DNA of 64,000 nt from assembly GCA_905221605.1 (NCBI GenBank), contig CAJNDS010002335.1, forward strand, positions 532,887 to 596,886, written 5' to 3'. Under the pieces are notes generated by a model that ran no database searches, was not told where the DNA came from, and saw nothing but the letters and a program-made list of their open reading frames with translations. Below are positions 13,001-20,400 of the stretch, one piece after another. Numbering within the stretch: the stretch's first letter is position 1; every line of letters starts with the position of its first letter. The stretch is from Symbiodinium natans. Taxonomy: Eukaryota; Sar; Dinophyceae; Suessiales; Symbiodiniaceae. The position numbers and the translations under genes are program-made.

Positions 13001-13645
13001 AAATACTATGTGGCAGGGAGAGACTGTTTCGCTGGAAAGGAGTGTGCGTTCTCGCACGATGCAACTGGTGTGAGGTGCATCCAGTTTGCTCAGTCTGGGA
13101 AGTGTCGTTATGGTGACAAGTGTGTCTTCGAGCATGGTGTTCCGCTGGATGAACAGAGGCCAAGGTCTCCAAGGACGCCCCCAAGGGATGGTCCAAGGAG
13201 AAGTTCTGGTGCAAAAGGTGGAGAAAAGGAGATCTCTCCTGAACAGTTCGATGATGGTGAGGAGGATTTTATGGTTTATGACGATGATACCAAAATGACG
13301 GAACTGTTGATGGAGGCGATTTCATTTCTGTCCAATGGCAAGCCAGATTTGGCTCGAGCAGAGGCGGACCCATTGTTCAAACTCCTGAAGTTCAATGGAG
13401 ATACTGACCAGATGGATAGAGAATGGGCTTCGTGGACCACTGGTATGCTGTCCGTGCTGGACCTTCACGAAGTAGTGAAGTCGTATGATGTTTCGCTCGC
13501 GGAGGTGGAAGAATGGGTCAATGACCTGAGGATATGGTTCGAGCGTGCCAACGTGGGAGAAGAGAAAGAAGAGGAAAGCTGCAGCTATCGAAGATCCTTA
13601 CACTCTTCTGGTTCCAAAGCCGAAGAAGATGCCGGCGAACATTGA
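6971..13645 (+). CDS. Giant retroelement protein: WW, S1-like, SAM-like and six CCCH zinc fingers
   Basis: The frame is open from 6971. Its first ATG is at 7061 and the upstream part is joined to the WW domain. Counting residues from 7040, the order is: acidic low-complexity region with PAVEEN-type repeats (1-400); S1-like OB-fold about 418-480 (GLVRCINGYGAFLDHGDVNV); three C-x7/8-C-x5-C-x3-H type fingers near 723-745, 816-837 and 866-890; a SAM-like segment near 1000-1050 (LGVTNVSDLQEFIFVEDL); a Ser/Arg-rich stretch; a VLPGQ-VAGQ duplication near 1331-1360; an unknown globular region 1440-1620; and three more CCCH fingers at 1953-1975, 1984-2006 and 2010-2032. CCCH and S1 folds bind RNA, so a gag-like role in packaging element RNA is plausible. 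I see no YxDD, DDE or protease DTG motif. The C-terminus shifts frame near 13560. Confidence 0.8.
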   Translation, partial: EWHFHEDGRQYYYCLDTQESKWTLPVVGEKMKSDEVVGSPSGNELEMEAALGSSSSTPTPESTRAFQGSVNSVGEKDFSSTIRDSGLRAGGDAPTSGSPDEEGIPGNRADIAGAQHLDREEMEALSEGVAAVESVGPEEKMPNVEIGTVSAAEERVVDVVPVVQEGGPGDSEDGGKQLCVTTEEVSSFGAKNPAVQGKKEASGIAGDTEDLKDEAWSANDARVNAPDSTWSAKEARVEVHMVSRSTGDCNNGAQVSAAADDGGSQVDALVQPEVSCEERNGKGYTGADEAAVVNDGGNSPLETMEPKEPAVEENVPAVDEQFNSPAVEENLPAAEGVTKDSNDGSTPMKGEVLPSGSSPEVDTERTAADEAKPLAEKKEGPEIQEHKGDEPVGLVEQDEQCDPKVETKDVPGADDTEMVSGEHAKKGPRAGALESPGEHCYQEGDEIMGLVRCINGYGAFLDHGDVNVLIPAEGNNAHQFKFGDTVNGTVKRVEDDGTIILDTFLVLEEDEEDSSSTLRKWKPSGWSTWWTDSWYAGQWYQDSSSQWDWKQEEEQSDEGLAVQELSSEEREERQLYGEKIYKALLEDGNADKAYVGKITGMLLGRPMEELQECVADHAFLNAEARRAYGILQSDGWKPDGTESTGLGKLTTFSRKQYHNALFELACRKRRFTRPVVGEAVATVLSQGEDELWNALWLDTKRFLQELDGAVESMSKRENKPMEAYMDPDQYKKAHMTPQTVSPGYSKLCKFFNRGRCRNGDGCPYEHRRYGEGWPEGGSTEPKNSQEAGDEDGNIGDPPTEEGAVDEAQQEREDLAFRAKYNFGKGASKGEPTSGEPKGRLCLYYNQGGCKYGTTCRYLHNDDIALEGTWEPGKSWDNASRKALRDAGFHHCCFDYYIRGRCRKGSNFCKYSHDEMSDERLTNLKHLVHVANQVRFEKERGWEISDRSTFQPPASGGAESSSSSAPKALQMTNVSQKEGEKGILDEAEDDEQKNSVAQSTGTRLQNPEEPIENWMARNEHLWVYTPHVSEVMITLGVTNVSDLQEFIFVEDLVDKGINKVTACKILQLVGGVRYRPGGPEKAVPSDASVRVQQSSGSKGTGREAVRTLTQVREAEGSGAKTMPRGSYRELFDKVRCRDAWTLAQRSPLCVQKLQLVGVGMPPVNPPTKKYRSRSNPVRRGRPLLDKKQVRQVPRSRSQRRVQPAEVVEKPKPLELKPRGGLSYRFSRAWADVVDDDEQAEALVSYAASSSDSSEEETNAAQRMREIFLQERDSQRTAIRGNVPLGGSSGPNDGQKKSVHLGEGRDKASRGETRQEVTSQVFSLPQPSRRTEQSQKRARDGSVIVGSLAVGSTDEVLPGQGVAGQVNVSESAQVLPGQEVAGQETALEGAVQISGEETDQKEGEGGSNELRGDGAKILDVCPVKKDPQQLLVKGLLTRIYWKVAVGKLPVGQRDCQKGSNKMDRNLVISMSSEGASEQDENLALEDDADQSMGDGAMVVMVYDPGTLIQSPTTDWVMRRGLTDRTIWPAIAATAQRICAEMVQVDEMNAQLGTGALLFQRRDQGYYGDLHHSFHDNPCLPAVGNYPLSVMGALLSPGLEGEFKNTDKFGTAMEAIAYDWSRSPGMEVHIELMARVAKLVHPFLTLGAQGSVMFLEFLWQRGRAQLMEFLQAATCADQLEVLWKRMDDDADEEVDPSTAVLEVLGPEDAVLDQGNNESLIPIEDAGGETIGDTGRDGKAPEVSPEEETSSGSSRLADTRIFLWSVYSRVASNFSTQDRTTGKIFDSTKGYPGEGPNNGDNPSSKRNLPWISEDYLDEVVSKKMERSSDMDGLDGFVPGSEGPLEKVEVENVTASKILMALWKKGYRAGFRRLCRLNASGCKVGAMKRPIKRVQKNGTRKAFLKMFNVFGSSQHGSGAGGKPIMKVVGPRPGFPAVLQASNTDSTLGEGSSSQVHGNVHVEQNRPMDRYEAERLEKRKKGFCYWFSKGKDRCKFGENCKFIHSEDDVVLHSYWCKYYVAGRDCFAGKECAFSHDATGVRCIQFAQSGKCRYGDKCVFEHGVPLDEQRPRSPRTPPRDGPRRSSGAKGGEKEISPEQFDDGEEDFMVYDDDTKMTELLMEAISFLSNGKPDLARAEADPLFKLLKFNGDTDQMDREWASWTTGMLSVLDLHEVVKSYDVSLAEVEEWVNDLRIWFERANVGEEKEEESCSYRRSLHSSGSKAEEDAGEH

Positions 13646-14012
13646 GAGGGGTGGATCATCATCCAATGCGGTGGTTTCTGCAGGGGAAAAAGCCTCGAAA
13701 ATGCGCACAAAGTCAAATGTCGGTGGAAAGACGAAGAAGAAGGAGAAAAGTCAGAGTCCCAAAAAGGAAGAGGTGGTAATGGTGCAAGGTCCTGAGGAAA
13801 AGGATCGTCCATCTGATGTGGATGCACCAGCGTCTACCACTGTGAATGCAGAGCTGGGTCAATCTTGCCAAGCGATTGAGGACGCAAAGAGAGAAGGATT
13901 GGTATCCTCAATTCAAAGGTGCGTGCAGGATCCTGTTCTTACAGTTTCGGACCTGGAGTATATTCTGCTGCAACTTCACCTCAGAATTGCCAACAATCGG
14001 AAAAAGAAGTGA
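13545..14012 (+). CDS. C-terminal segment of the retroelement protein, shifted frame
   Basis: Coding quality passes from the main ORF to this frame in the purine-rich run GAGAAGAGAAAGAAGAGG (about 13557-13575). The main ORF then ends in a Ser-rich tail at 13645. This frame continues with a basic, Lys-rich region and a helical tail (SDLEYILLQLHLRIANNRKK) to a stop at 14010-14012. Either the copy has a frameshift, the protein uses programmed frameshifting, or the purine run is mis-sequenced. I favour a broken or mis-sequenced single ORF because a matching problem exists at the N-terminus. Confidence 0.6.
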   Translation: MPTWEKRKKRKAAAIEDPYTLLVPKPKKMPANIERGGSSSNAVVSAGEKASKMRTKSNVGGKTKKKEKSQSPKKEEVVMVQGPEEKDRPSDVDAPASTTVNAELGQSCQAIEDAKREGLVSSIQRCVQDPVLTVSDLEYILLQLHLRIANNRKKK

Positions 14013-14375
14013 TTGGATGGTATGGATGAAGGGATGGTTTTTCTCTTTCTGGAGACAGGTGCGCTGGAACAGCCAATGTGCTGACAATGTGGTGGTTACT
14101 ATTAAGGGTATGGAAATCCCTGATAGTAGAAGTCAGTAGTTTTTCGCGTAGCGAAGACCACGGTTTGTGGTGAAGAAGGCCGAAGAGTCTTCAATGATAA
14201 GAGGATCATGGTGGAAAAAGATTCTCTGTGGTTAGTGGGTTTAGCCAATGTGCTATAATTTCGTCCTGGATGACGTAAAACCATATTGTGCATTTCAAGC
14301 AGCTGGCTGCTGCCTTAATGGCAGTTTTTGGCCAAAAGATCTGCACCTCCAATGTGTCCTAGGAAATCCTAGGAC
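14013..14375 (+). other. 3' untranslated region of the LTR element
   Basis: No convincing coding sequence is seen between the end of the protein and the polypurine tract. It holds short imperfect palindromes such as CCTAGGAAATCCTAGG just before the purine run. Confidence 0.5.
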
Positions 14376-14383
14376 AGGGGGAG
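14376..14383 (+). other. Polypurine tract
   Basis: AGGGGGAG lies immediately before the 3' LTR, at the position where plus-strand priming occurs in LTR retrotransposons. Confidence 0.75.
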
Positions 14384-14670
14384 TGCGGAGCTGCAACTGG
14401 TATTGTAGAAAGGAGTTAGTGTTGGGTGTTGGAAGGGTCAACGTACCCGGAAATCCTTTATGGCTCAAGATGGCCAAGAGCCGTCAGCTTTTGTTGAAAA
14501 AGTACGTACGCCTGGGGTTGGGTTTAACGGGTTGGAGTAGTCCCGTCCCTTCTCCCTTATCCTGTCCCCTTAGGGGTGGGTGTTCTTGTTTCTGGTTCGA
14601 TCTGGGAAATCCATATAGGCGACTGTTGAGGGTTGGTTTCTTTCCCTGTTCCCTTTCGGTTGCCCCCGTA
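14384..14670 (+). repeat. 3' long terminal repeat (287 bp)
   Basis: Second copy of the terminal repeat. It is followed directly by CCCTA (14671-14675), the same five bases that precede the 5' copy, and then by a CCCTAAA array. Confidence 0.9.
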
Positions 14671-15355
14671 CCCTAAACCCTAAACCCTAAACCCTAAACC
14701 CTAAACCCTAAACCCGACTCGTCGAGCCCGAGGGCCGAGTCGCCTCCCTTTGCGCTGAGACTTGTGTGGTAAAAAAAGGGCACTCACCTCTGGATTGAGA
14801 CAAAGGTGGTTCCTGAAATTGTGTTTTTAAGTTTAGGAGTCCTGGCTATGAACTAGTTGTCTTTCCGGGCTTTTAAGTTTTGGTAATGTTGGAGTATTGA
14901 TTGAAGATGGGAGCTAGAAGTACCTGTAGTTGTGGTCATCATCTCAAAAAAGGTGGCCTCCACTGTGCGCGCTCTTCGGAATACACTGGTACACTCGTGC
15001 AGGTGGTCTCCAGACAAATGCTGTCTCAGCGGCTGCGTCGACACCGGCAAAAGGAAGCGAAACTCGGCGTGAATAAATAGTTCGTGCTTTGCCTCACACT
15101 GTTTTTCCTCCTGTGTTTGCTTAAAGTCAGTAGGGGTTTAGAGCTTAGGCTTAGGGGTGCACAGTTGTGCAGCTGGGGAATAGGGGATTCATAGTGTCCT
15201 TGCATTTAGCAGTGGTCCAAAGGAGTAGGGGATAGCTTGGGGTTTAAGGTCTCGGGTTTAGGGTTTAGGGTTTAGGGTTTTGGGGGGTGCAGCACACCTT
15301 GTGGGGAACTCTTGGATCTTGTCCGGGACGTCTGGGGACGCCTTCTTTAGGCTCC

Positions 15356-15486
15356 TACTTGGAGGTTCAGGGTACTTACTGTACTTATAACCCACCTATA
15401 AGCCTCTTTATGTGCCGTCACAGGGTTATAATTTGGCTTATAAGTATAGTTATAATTGGATAATAAGTAGCATGAACCTCCAAGTA
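15356..15486. mobile_element. Small inverted-repeat element, family A, copy 1
   Basis: A 131-bp segment with long imperfect terminal inverted repeats: left end TACTTGGAGGTTCAGGGTAC, right end reverse-complementary to it (CATGAACCTCCAAGTA). No coding capacity. A second copy lies at 24360-24560. MITE-like. Confidence 0.75.
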
Positions 15487-16307
15487 CGGTACGTAGCGCG
15501 CTGGAGTCAGAGACCTAGCCAGCGCCCACGTGCCTTGCGGAAAGTGAGGAGACACAGCGGGCTGGCCAAAGACAGCGACATCAAGCTGGCGTGGTCCAAG
15601 CTGCGTTTGAACCCGACTAGAAGTCACCCCAAGCCATTTCTTCGTAGGCCATCGCTCAAAAACCCCCTAATCCCTAAACCCCCTCCTTGGATTTGCAGGT
15701 CGCTTCCAAACAAAGTAGGCTTCGAATTCGTATCACAGCCCAAAGCAAAGCTGAGATTGCCTGCCCATTGGTCTTTCTCGGCTCTTTTGCTCTTCCGATT
15801 GCATGCCGCCGGGTTTTCATGGCACGCCGTTATTTCTGCAATCTCTGCGTGCGCGAAGGGTTTACAGGTACTGTTGAGAATGGGATATCGGGCTCAGGTC
15901 ACCAACCGATGTCGATAGTTTGTAAGGGATTTTGGGATGATGAGGGTTTAGGCATCTTTTGGTTTAAGGTTTTTTTGGGGTATGTAGCGCCCAGGGTCAG
16001 CAAGGAGTCGGGTTTCCATACTCGTCTCCTGGAAGAGAGGCATACTGTGGGGGTCCTATCTGCACTATCTTCTGAATAAACTGTTGGTCATTGTTGTATG
16101 GGGTTCTATCCTATATGGTGAGTTGAACAATTATGGTCCCTTTTTGGGTACCCGCAATATTAGGGGCCGCCTTATAATGGGAACCTCAAAATAGGACCAT
16201 AACATAGAGAAATGACCATATCATGATCCCAAAGGTACTCTAGAAGGGCACGATAGAGGTTCTGTGAGAGCAAAGCCCAACACGGTCCGACGCAGCAGGA
16301 AGGAGAC

Positions 16308-16437
16308 GTAGTTACATGGGCCCTGAATATGGTCGTCCCTAACCCCCTTTACAGGTTCTGCTGTATGGGCTCTTCCTTTGTATAGGGTCTATAAGGGGGG
16401 TCCCCTTTTGGCCCATGCCACAGGAGCATGTAACTAC
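16308..16437. mobile_element. Small inverted-repeat element, family B, copy 1
   Basis: A 130-bp segment starting GTAGTTACATGG and ending CATGTAACTAC. The interior is rich in GGGCCC and CCTTTA motifs. A related copy of nearly equal length is at 60397-60524, and a more degenerate one at about 36887-37000. Confidence 0.75.
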
Positions 16438-17410
16438 TCTAAGAACCTCGAAATCCGAAGCCCCGAATCCCAAGCCCATGACCCGAAACTTAATACCCAG
16501 ATTCTCCACCATCTCATCTCCACCTACAACCTACCGCATACACTCAGCACCGTAGACCCCTGTAAGCCTCAGACTGTGGGCCCTCATGCCCTCAAAACCT
16601 TGATAGCACTGATGTGTGGACCCCAAGCCCTGAACGGAAGATCCTGAAAATATCTGGCTGGCTCTTTGTAGGGAATGAGGGGATGAGGGCCCTGTACAAT
16701 CCCTTGCAGGGTATATCTAGGGCCCTAGTTCCCCCATTCCCTAACAAGAACCAGGGGGAAAACTTCGAACGTCGGATCGGGTCAGGTGGATCGGGACTCA
16801 CACCCGCGAGAGGCTTCAGGCACCGGAAGCGGCCAGCAAAGCTGTTTGCAAGGGGCCTAGGAGTTGTTTGGGGGTCAATTCGGGTTCAGGGTTCAGGGTT
16901 CAGGGTTCAGGGTTCAGGGTTTAGGGTTTAGGGTTTAGGGCTTAGGGGTTAGGGTTTAGGGTTTAGGGTTTAGGGTTTAGGGTTTAGGGTTTAGGGAGCG
17001 GCTCGAGGCTTGCTTTCTTTCGGGTTCAGCGACGAACCCAGGGATGGGGTATAGAATCGATACTTTCAGGGTTTCTACATCCCCCTTGGGAATTATTATT
17101 TTATTTTGTTTTTTTGTATAAAAACCCAAGAGGATATTCAAAAATATTCATGTTATTGAGGTTCTAAGGGGAGTATAGGTTTCTCTTGTTGATGACTTGG
17201 GATGTTCCCCCTTGTGCTGTTCGTATGAGGGAGAGCATCCCAAGTTCCTCTTGTTGAGGACCATTAAACCCTGAACAACCCTACACTTCCTACCTCCATG
17301 CAGGCTAAGCCCCTAGAACACTAAACAATTCTGAATACTTATCCCCTAGAGCCGAAACCCTGGCCCTCAAACCCCCCAAAACTGGGCCCCAGACGCCGGA
17401 CCTTGAGCAG

Positions 17411-17476
17411 GAGGACGACGCGTCCAATCCTATGCTTCGTTTGATTAACCGCAAGTGGCGCGACATCGTCTGGGAG
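17411..17476 (+). CDS. Channel exon: cytosolic segment just before S1
   Basis: Encodes [20 protein letters not shown] and continues to Trp-Glu. It ends at a GC donor. Joined to 18283 it reads [12 protein letters not shown], the usual Kv run into S1. The acceptor is probably the AG at 17409-17410. Upstream exons and the start codon are not identified. Confidence 0.65.
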
Positions 17477-20400
17477 GCCGCCCCCAGACCCAAAACCCAA
17501 AACCCTGAAAACCCTAAACCTTATAAACTGAAAACCTTATAAACCTGTAAGCCCTATAAACCCTAAACCCCATAAACTGAAAACCCTGTAAACCCTACAA
17601 ACCCTATAAACCCTATAACCCCTATGAACCCTGTAAACCCTAACCCCTAGAGGCTCTGCCCCAGATTGCCCCCGTGGGCAGCTTTGAATATTGGTTCGTT
17701 CTTTGCTTTGGGTTAGCAAGGGCATTTAATGGGGCTCTCTAAATTAGGATCCCGTCTTGGGAGTCCTTACTTTCAGGGTGCCGTACTATATAGAGGACCA
17801 CAAAAAAGGTACCCTGAATTAGAGAACTACCCCAATTTTTGTTGCAACGGGGTTGAAAGGCCCTGAAAACCCCCTAGGTTTCGCATGTAGGGGTTCGGGG
17901 ATCTCAAATCCATATTAGTAGCAGGGTTTAGGGTTTAGGGTTCAGGGTCACGATACTGGGGGTTTTCAAAGCACCAATGGGGGTGTGGGGGTCTAGCGAT
18001 TTGAGGTTCCTAGAGAGTAAGGATAAAGAGGCTTTTTTGGGGGGGATGTGAAGAGAGTTGCTTATGTTTAAGCGCCCGCTGACCTTAGGACCATTGTAGG
18101 GTCACTTCATTCTGCGCACATGCGCCAGAACCCCAAATCCTGAACGCTTAAACCCTGGAACAACCTGAACCCCCGACACCCTGAGCCCTAACTCCCTAAA
18201 CCCTAAACCTTAAACCCTAAACCCTAAACCCTAAACCTCAAACCCTAAGGAGCAGTCCCCAGCTGCCTCAGCTGATGCGCAGGCCCTGGACGACCCGAAA
18301 AGTAGTCGCGGCGCGTGGCTCATCTCCATGACCTTGACCCCCGGCTCTCTTGAGCAGACTGGTTTAGGGTTTAGGGCTAGGGTTTAGGGTTTAGGGTTTA
18401 GGGTTTAGGGCTTAGGGCTTAGGGCTTAGGGCTTAGGGCTTAGGGTTTAGCGTTTAGGGCTTAGGGCTTAGGGCTTCGGGCTTAGGGTGTTTCTGGAGGG
18501 ATTTGGAGGCTCTCTTGAGCAGCCTGGTGTTCAGGGTGTGGGGTTTGGGGGTTAGGGTTTTAGGGTTTCTAGAGTTTTCGGGTCTAGGGCTTATGGTTGA
18601 GGATTTAGGGCGTTTCTGGGGGAATATGGATGCTTGCTGAGTCGTGTCCAGTGCTCGTCTCGCATTTTGTTCACTTGCGTAATCGCTGCCACGATGCCGC
18701 CCTCCCTAAACCCTACAACCCTAAACCGTAAATCCTGAATTCCTGAATCCGGGGGTTTGGGGGTTTGGGGGTTTGTAAGCTTGTAAGTTTAGGGCGTTAA
18801 GGGCTTCGTGCCCCCGTAAGATCCTCGTGAGCGGTTTAGGGTTCAGGGTTTAGGGTTCAGGGTTTAGGGCTTAATTAGGGTTTAGGGTTTAGGGTTTAGG
18901 GTTCAGGGTTCAGGGTTCAGGGTTTATCGCCCACCTACAGTCTCAAGCCCTCATCCCAGACGCCCTTAACCGCCCAAAACACCACAAACTCGGCCCCAAA
19001 CCGCGAAACCCTAAACCCCTAAGCCCTACATCCCGATAAGCCCGAAGCCCTAAGCCTCGAAACCCTAAACCCTAAACCCTACACCTTGAAACCCCCAAAC
19101 CCTGCACTTCCAGACGAGAGTTCACCTCAGGGGCTTCCCTGACTCAAGGGACCCCGACAGAAAGCGCATGAAACGGAACTGAGCAAATCAAGAGACCTTG
19201 CTGGTATGAGCAGGGTTTAGGGCTTGAGGGTTTAGGGTCTAGGACTTCGGTTTTCGGGTCTAGGGTCTAGGGGTTAGGGTTTAGGGTAATTAGCTTTTAT
19301 CCTACCTACCTACCTACCTACCTACCCAACTACCCACCTACCTACCTACCTACCTACCTACCTACCTAGGTCTTATTGGAGTTTCCAGAGGATGAATAGT
19401 TAGGACTCTTCTTCAAAGGGCTAGAAGGGCCCATCCTAGTTACTATTGGCAGGGAATCAGGGAGCTAGGTAGTGTCTATCCTCCTCGAAAGCCCTAATCC
19501 CTAAACCCTAAACCCTAAACCCTAAACCCTAAACCCTAAACCCTAAACCCTAAACCCTACAAAGCCCTCCGCTACGAAGGAGATGCATCGTCTTGATGAG
19601 CTGGTTTGTGACGTTTCAGGAGGCCGGGTCTAAAGCATACCACCTTGAAGCCCAACAACCTGCACCCTGTAGGGTTTATGGGGTTTAGGGTTTAGGGTTT
19701 AGGGTTTAGGGTTTTAGGGTCCAGGGTCTAATTAGGGAACCTTCAAGCTTGCGTTTCGGTTTAAGGTTTAGGGTGTAGGGTTCAGGGTTTAGGGCTTAGG
19801 GTTTAGGGTTTAGGGTTTAGGGTTCAGGGTTTAGGGTTTAGGGTTCAGGGTTTATGTGCTTCGCAGGGATGTATGTGTGATTAAGCATTCTTTGGATTCG
19901 CGGTCTCTTTTCTCGCGCTAGGGCAAGGGCCCTAAGGCTTAATGCCTAAGCCCCAAAAATGTCAAGGGCTTAGAGTTGAGCACCCTAAACCCTGAACCCC
20001 AAACCCCAAACCCTAAACCCTTAACTTGCCCTAAACCCTAAACCCTAAACCCTAAACCCTAAACCCTAAACCCTAAACCCTAAACCCTAAACCCTAAACC
20101 CTTAACTTACCCTAAACCCTGACTCCCCTGTTAAGGTCAGCGAAGGGAAGCTGGTCTTGAGCAGGGTCTCCGCGGCCGCCCTCGAAACCACCATCGACTC
20201 CGTTTCTGGGTGTCAAGGAGCGTAAAGACTTAGTACTTTACACTTTTTTGGAGACTGTTATCCCTTATAGAAATGAAAGTTTATGAGCTCAGCAACTAAG
20301 AAGATCAGTTGCCAGTGTGTTCAGGGTGTAGGGTTTATAGGTTCAAAAGGAACTTTGAACATCAGCATGGGTAAGCACGTGTAAATGTCCTTATGGTCTT

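Larger units (their letters stand above)
5946..14670 (+). mobile_element. LTR retrotransposon-like element (8.7 kb), apparently lacking pol
   Basis: The element is bounded by two 287-bp direct repeats (5946-6232 and 14384-14670) that differ at only two positions I could find, both C/T. Both start TGCGGAGC and end CCCCCGTA. It is flanked by the 5-bp direct repeat CCCTA. Directly inside the left repeat is GGTTATGAGCCC, complementary to the anticodon arm of initiator tRNA-Met. That is the half-tRNA primer type known from Drosophila copia and yeast Ty5. Directly inside the right repeat is the purine run AGGGGGAG. These features fit a Ty1/copia-type LTR element. The interior holds one giant frame with RNA-binding and protein-interaction domains, but no aspartic protease, integrase or reverse transcriptase motif that I can see. 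It is probably a non-autonomous derivative or a gag-only element mobilised by a partner. Confidence 0.85.
14671..17410. other. Repeat-rich region with small inverted-repeat elements and unplaced exon-like islands
   Basis: After a CCCTAAA array (to 14716) the region holds two small inverted-repeat elements (listed separately), a palindromic segment at about 16669-16741 (GGGAATG to CATTCCC), and TTTAGGG arrays at 15250-15280 and 16890-16995. Two stretches look coding on plus: about 15528-15620 (KVRRHSGLAKDSDIKLAWSK) and about 15817-15872 (HAVISAISACAKG). The second faintly recalls PPR repeats. They may be upstream exons of the channel gene or of another gene; I cannot connect them. Confidence 0.35.

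Noticed and set aside
5946-14670. Segmental tandem duplication as an alternative to an LTR element
   Set aside because: The duplicated 287 bp has a primer site immediately inside on the left, a purine tract immediately inside on the right and a 5-bp target duplication outside, which a simple duplication would not produce.
15817-15872. Possible PPR-repeat exon (HAVISAISACAKG)
   Set aside because: A single short motif without neighbouring repeats. The resemblance to dinoflagellate PPR proteins is too weak to name a gene.
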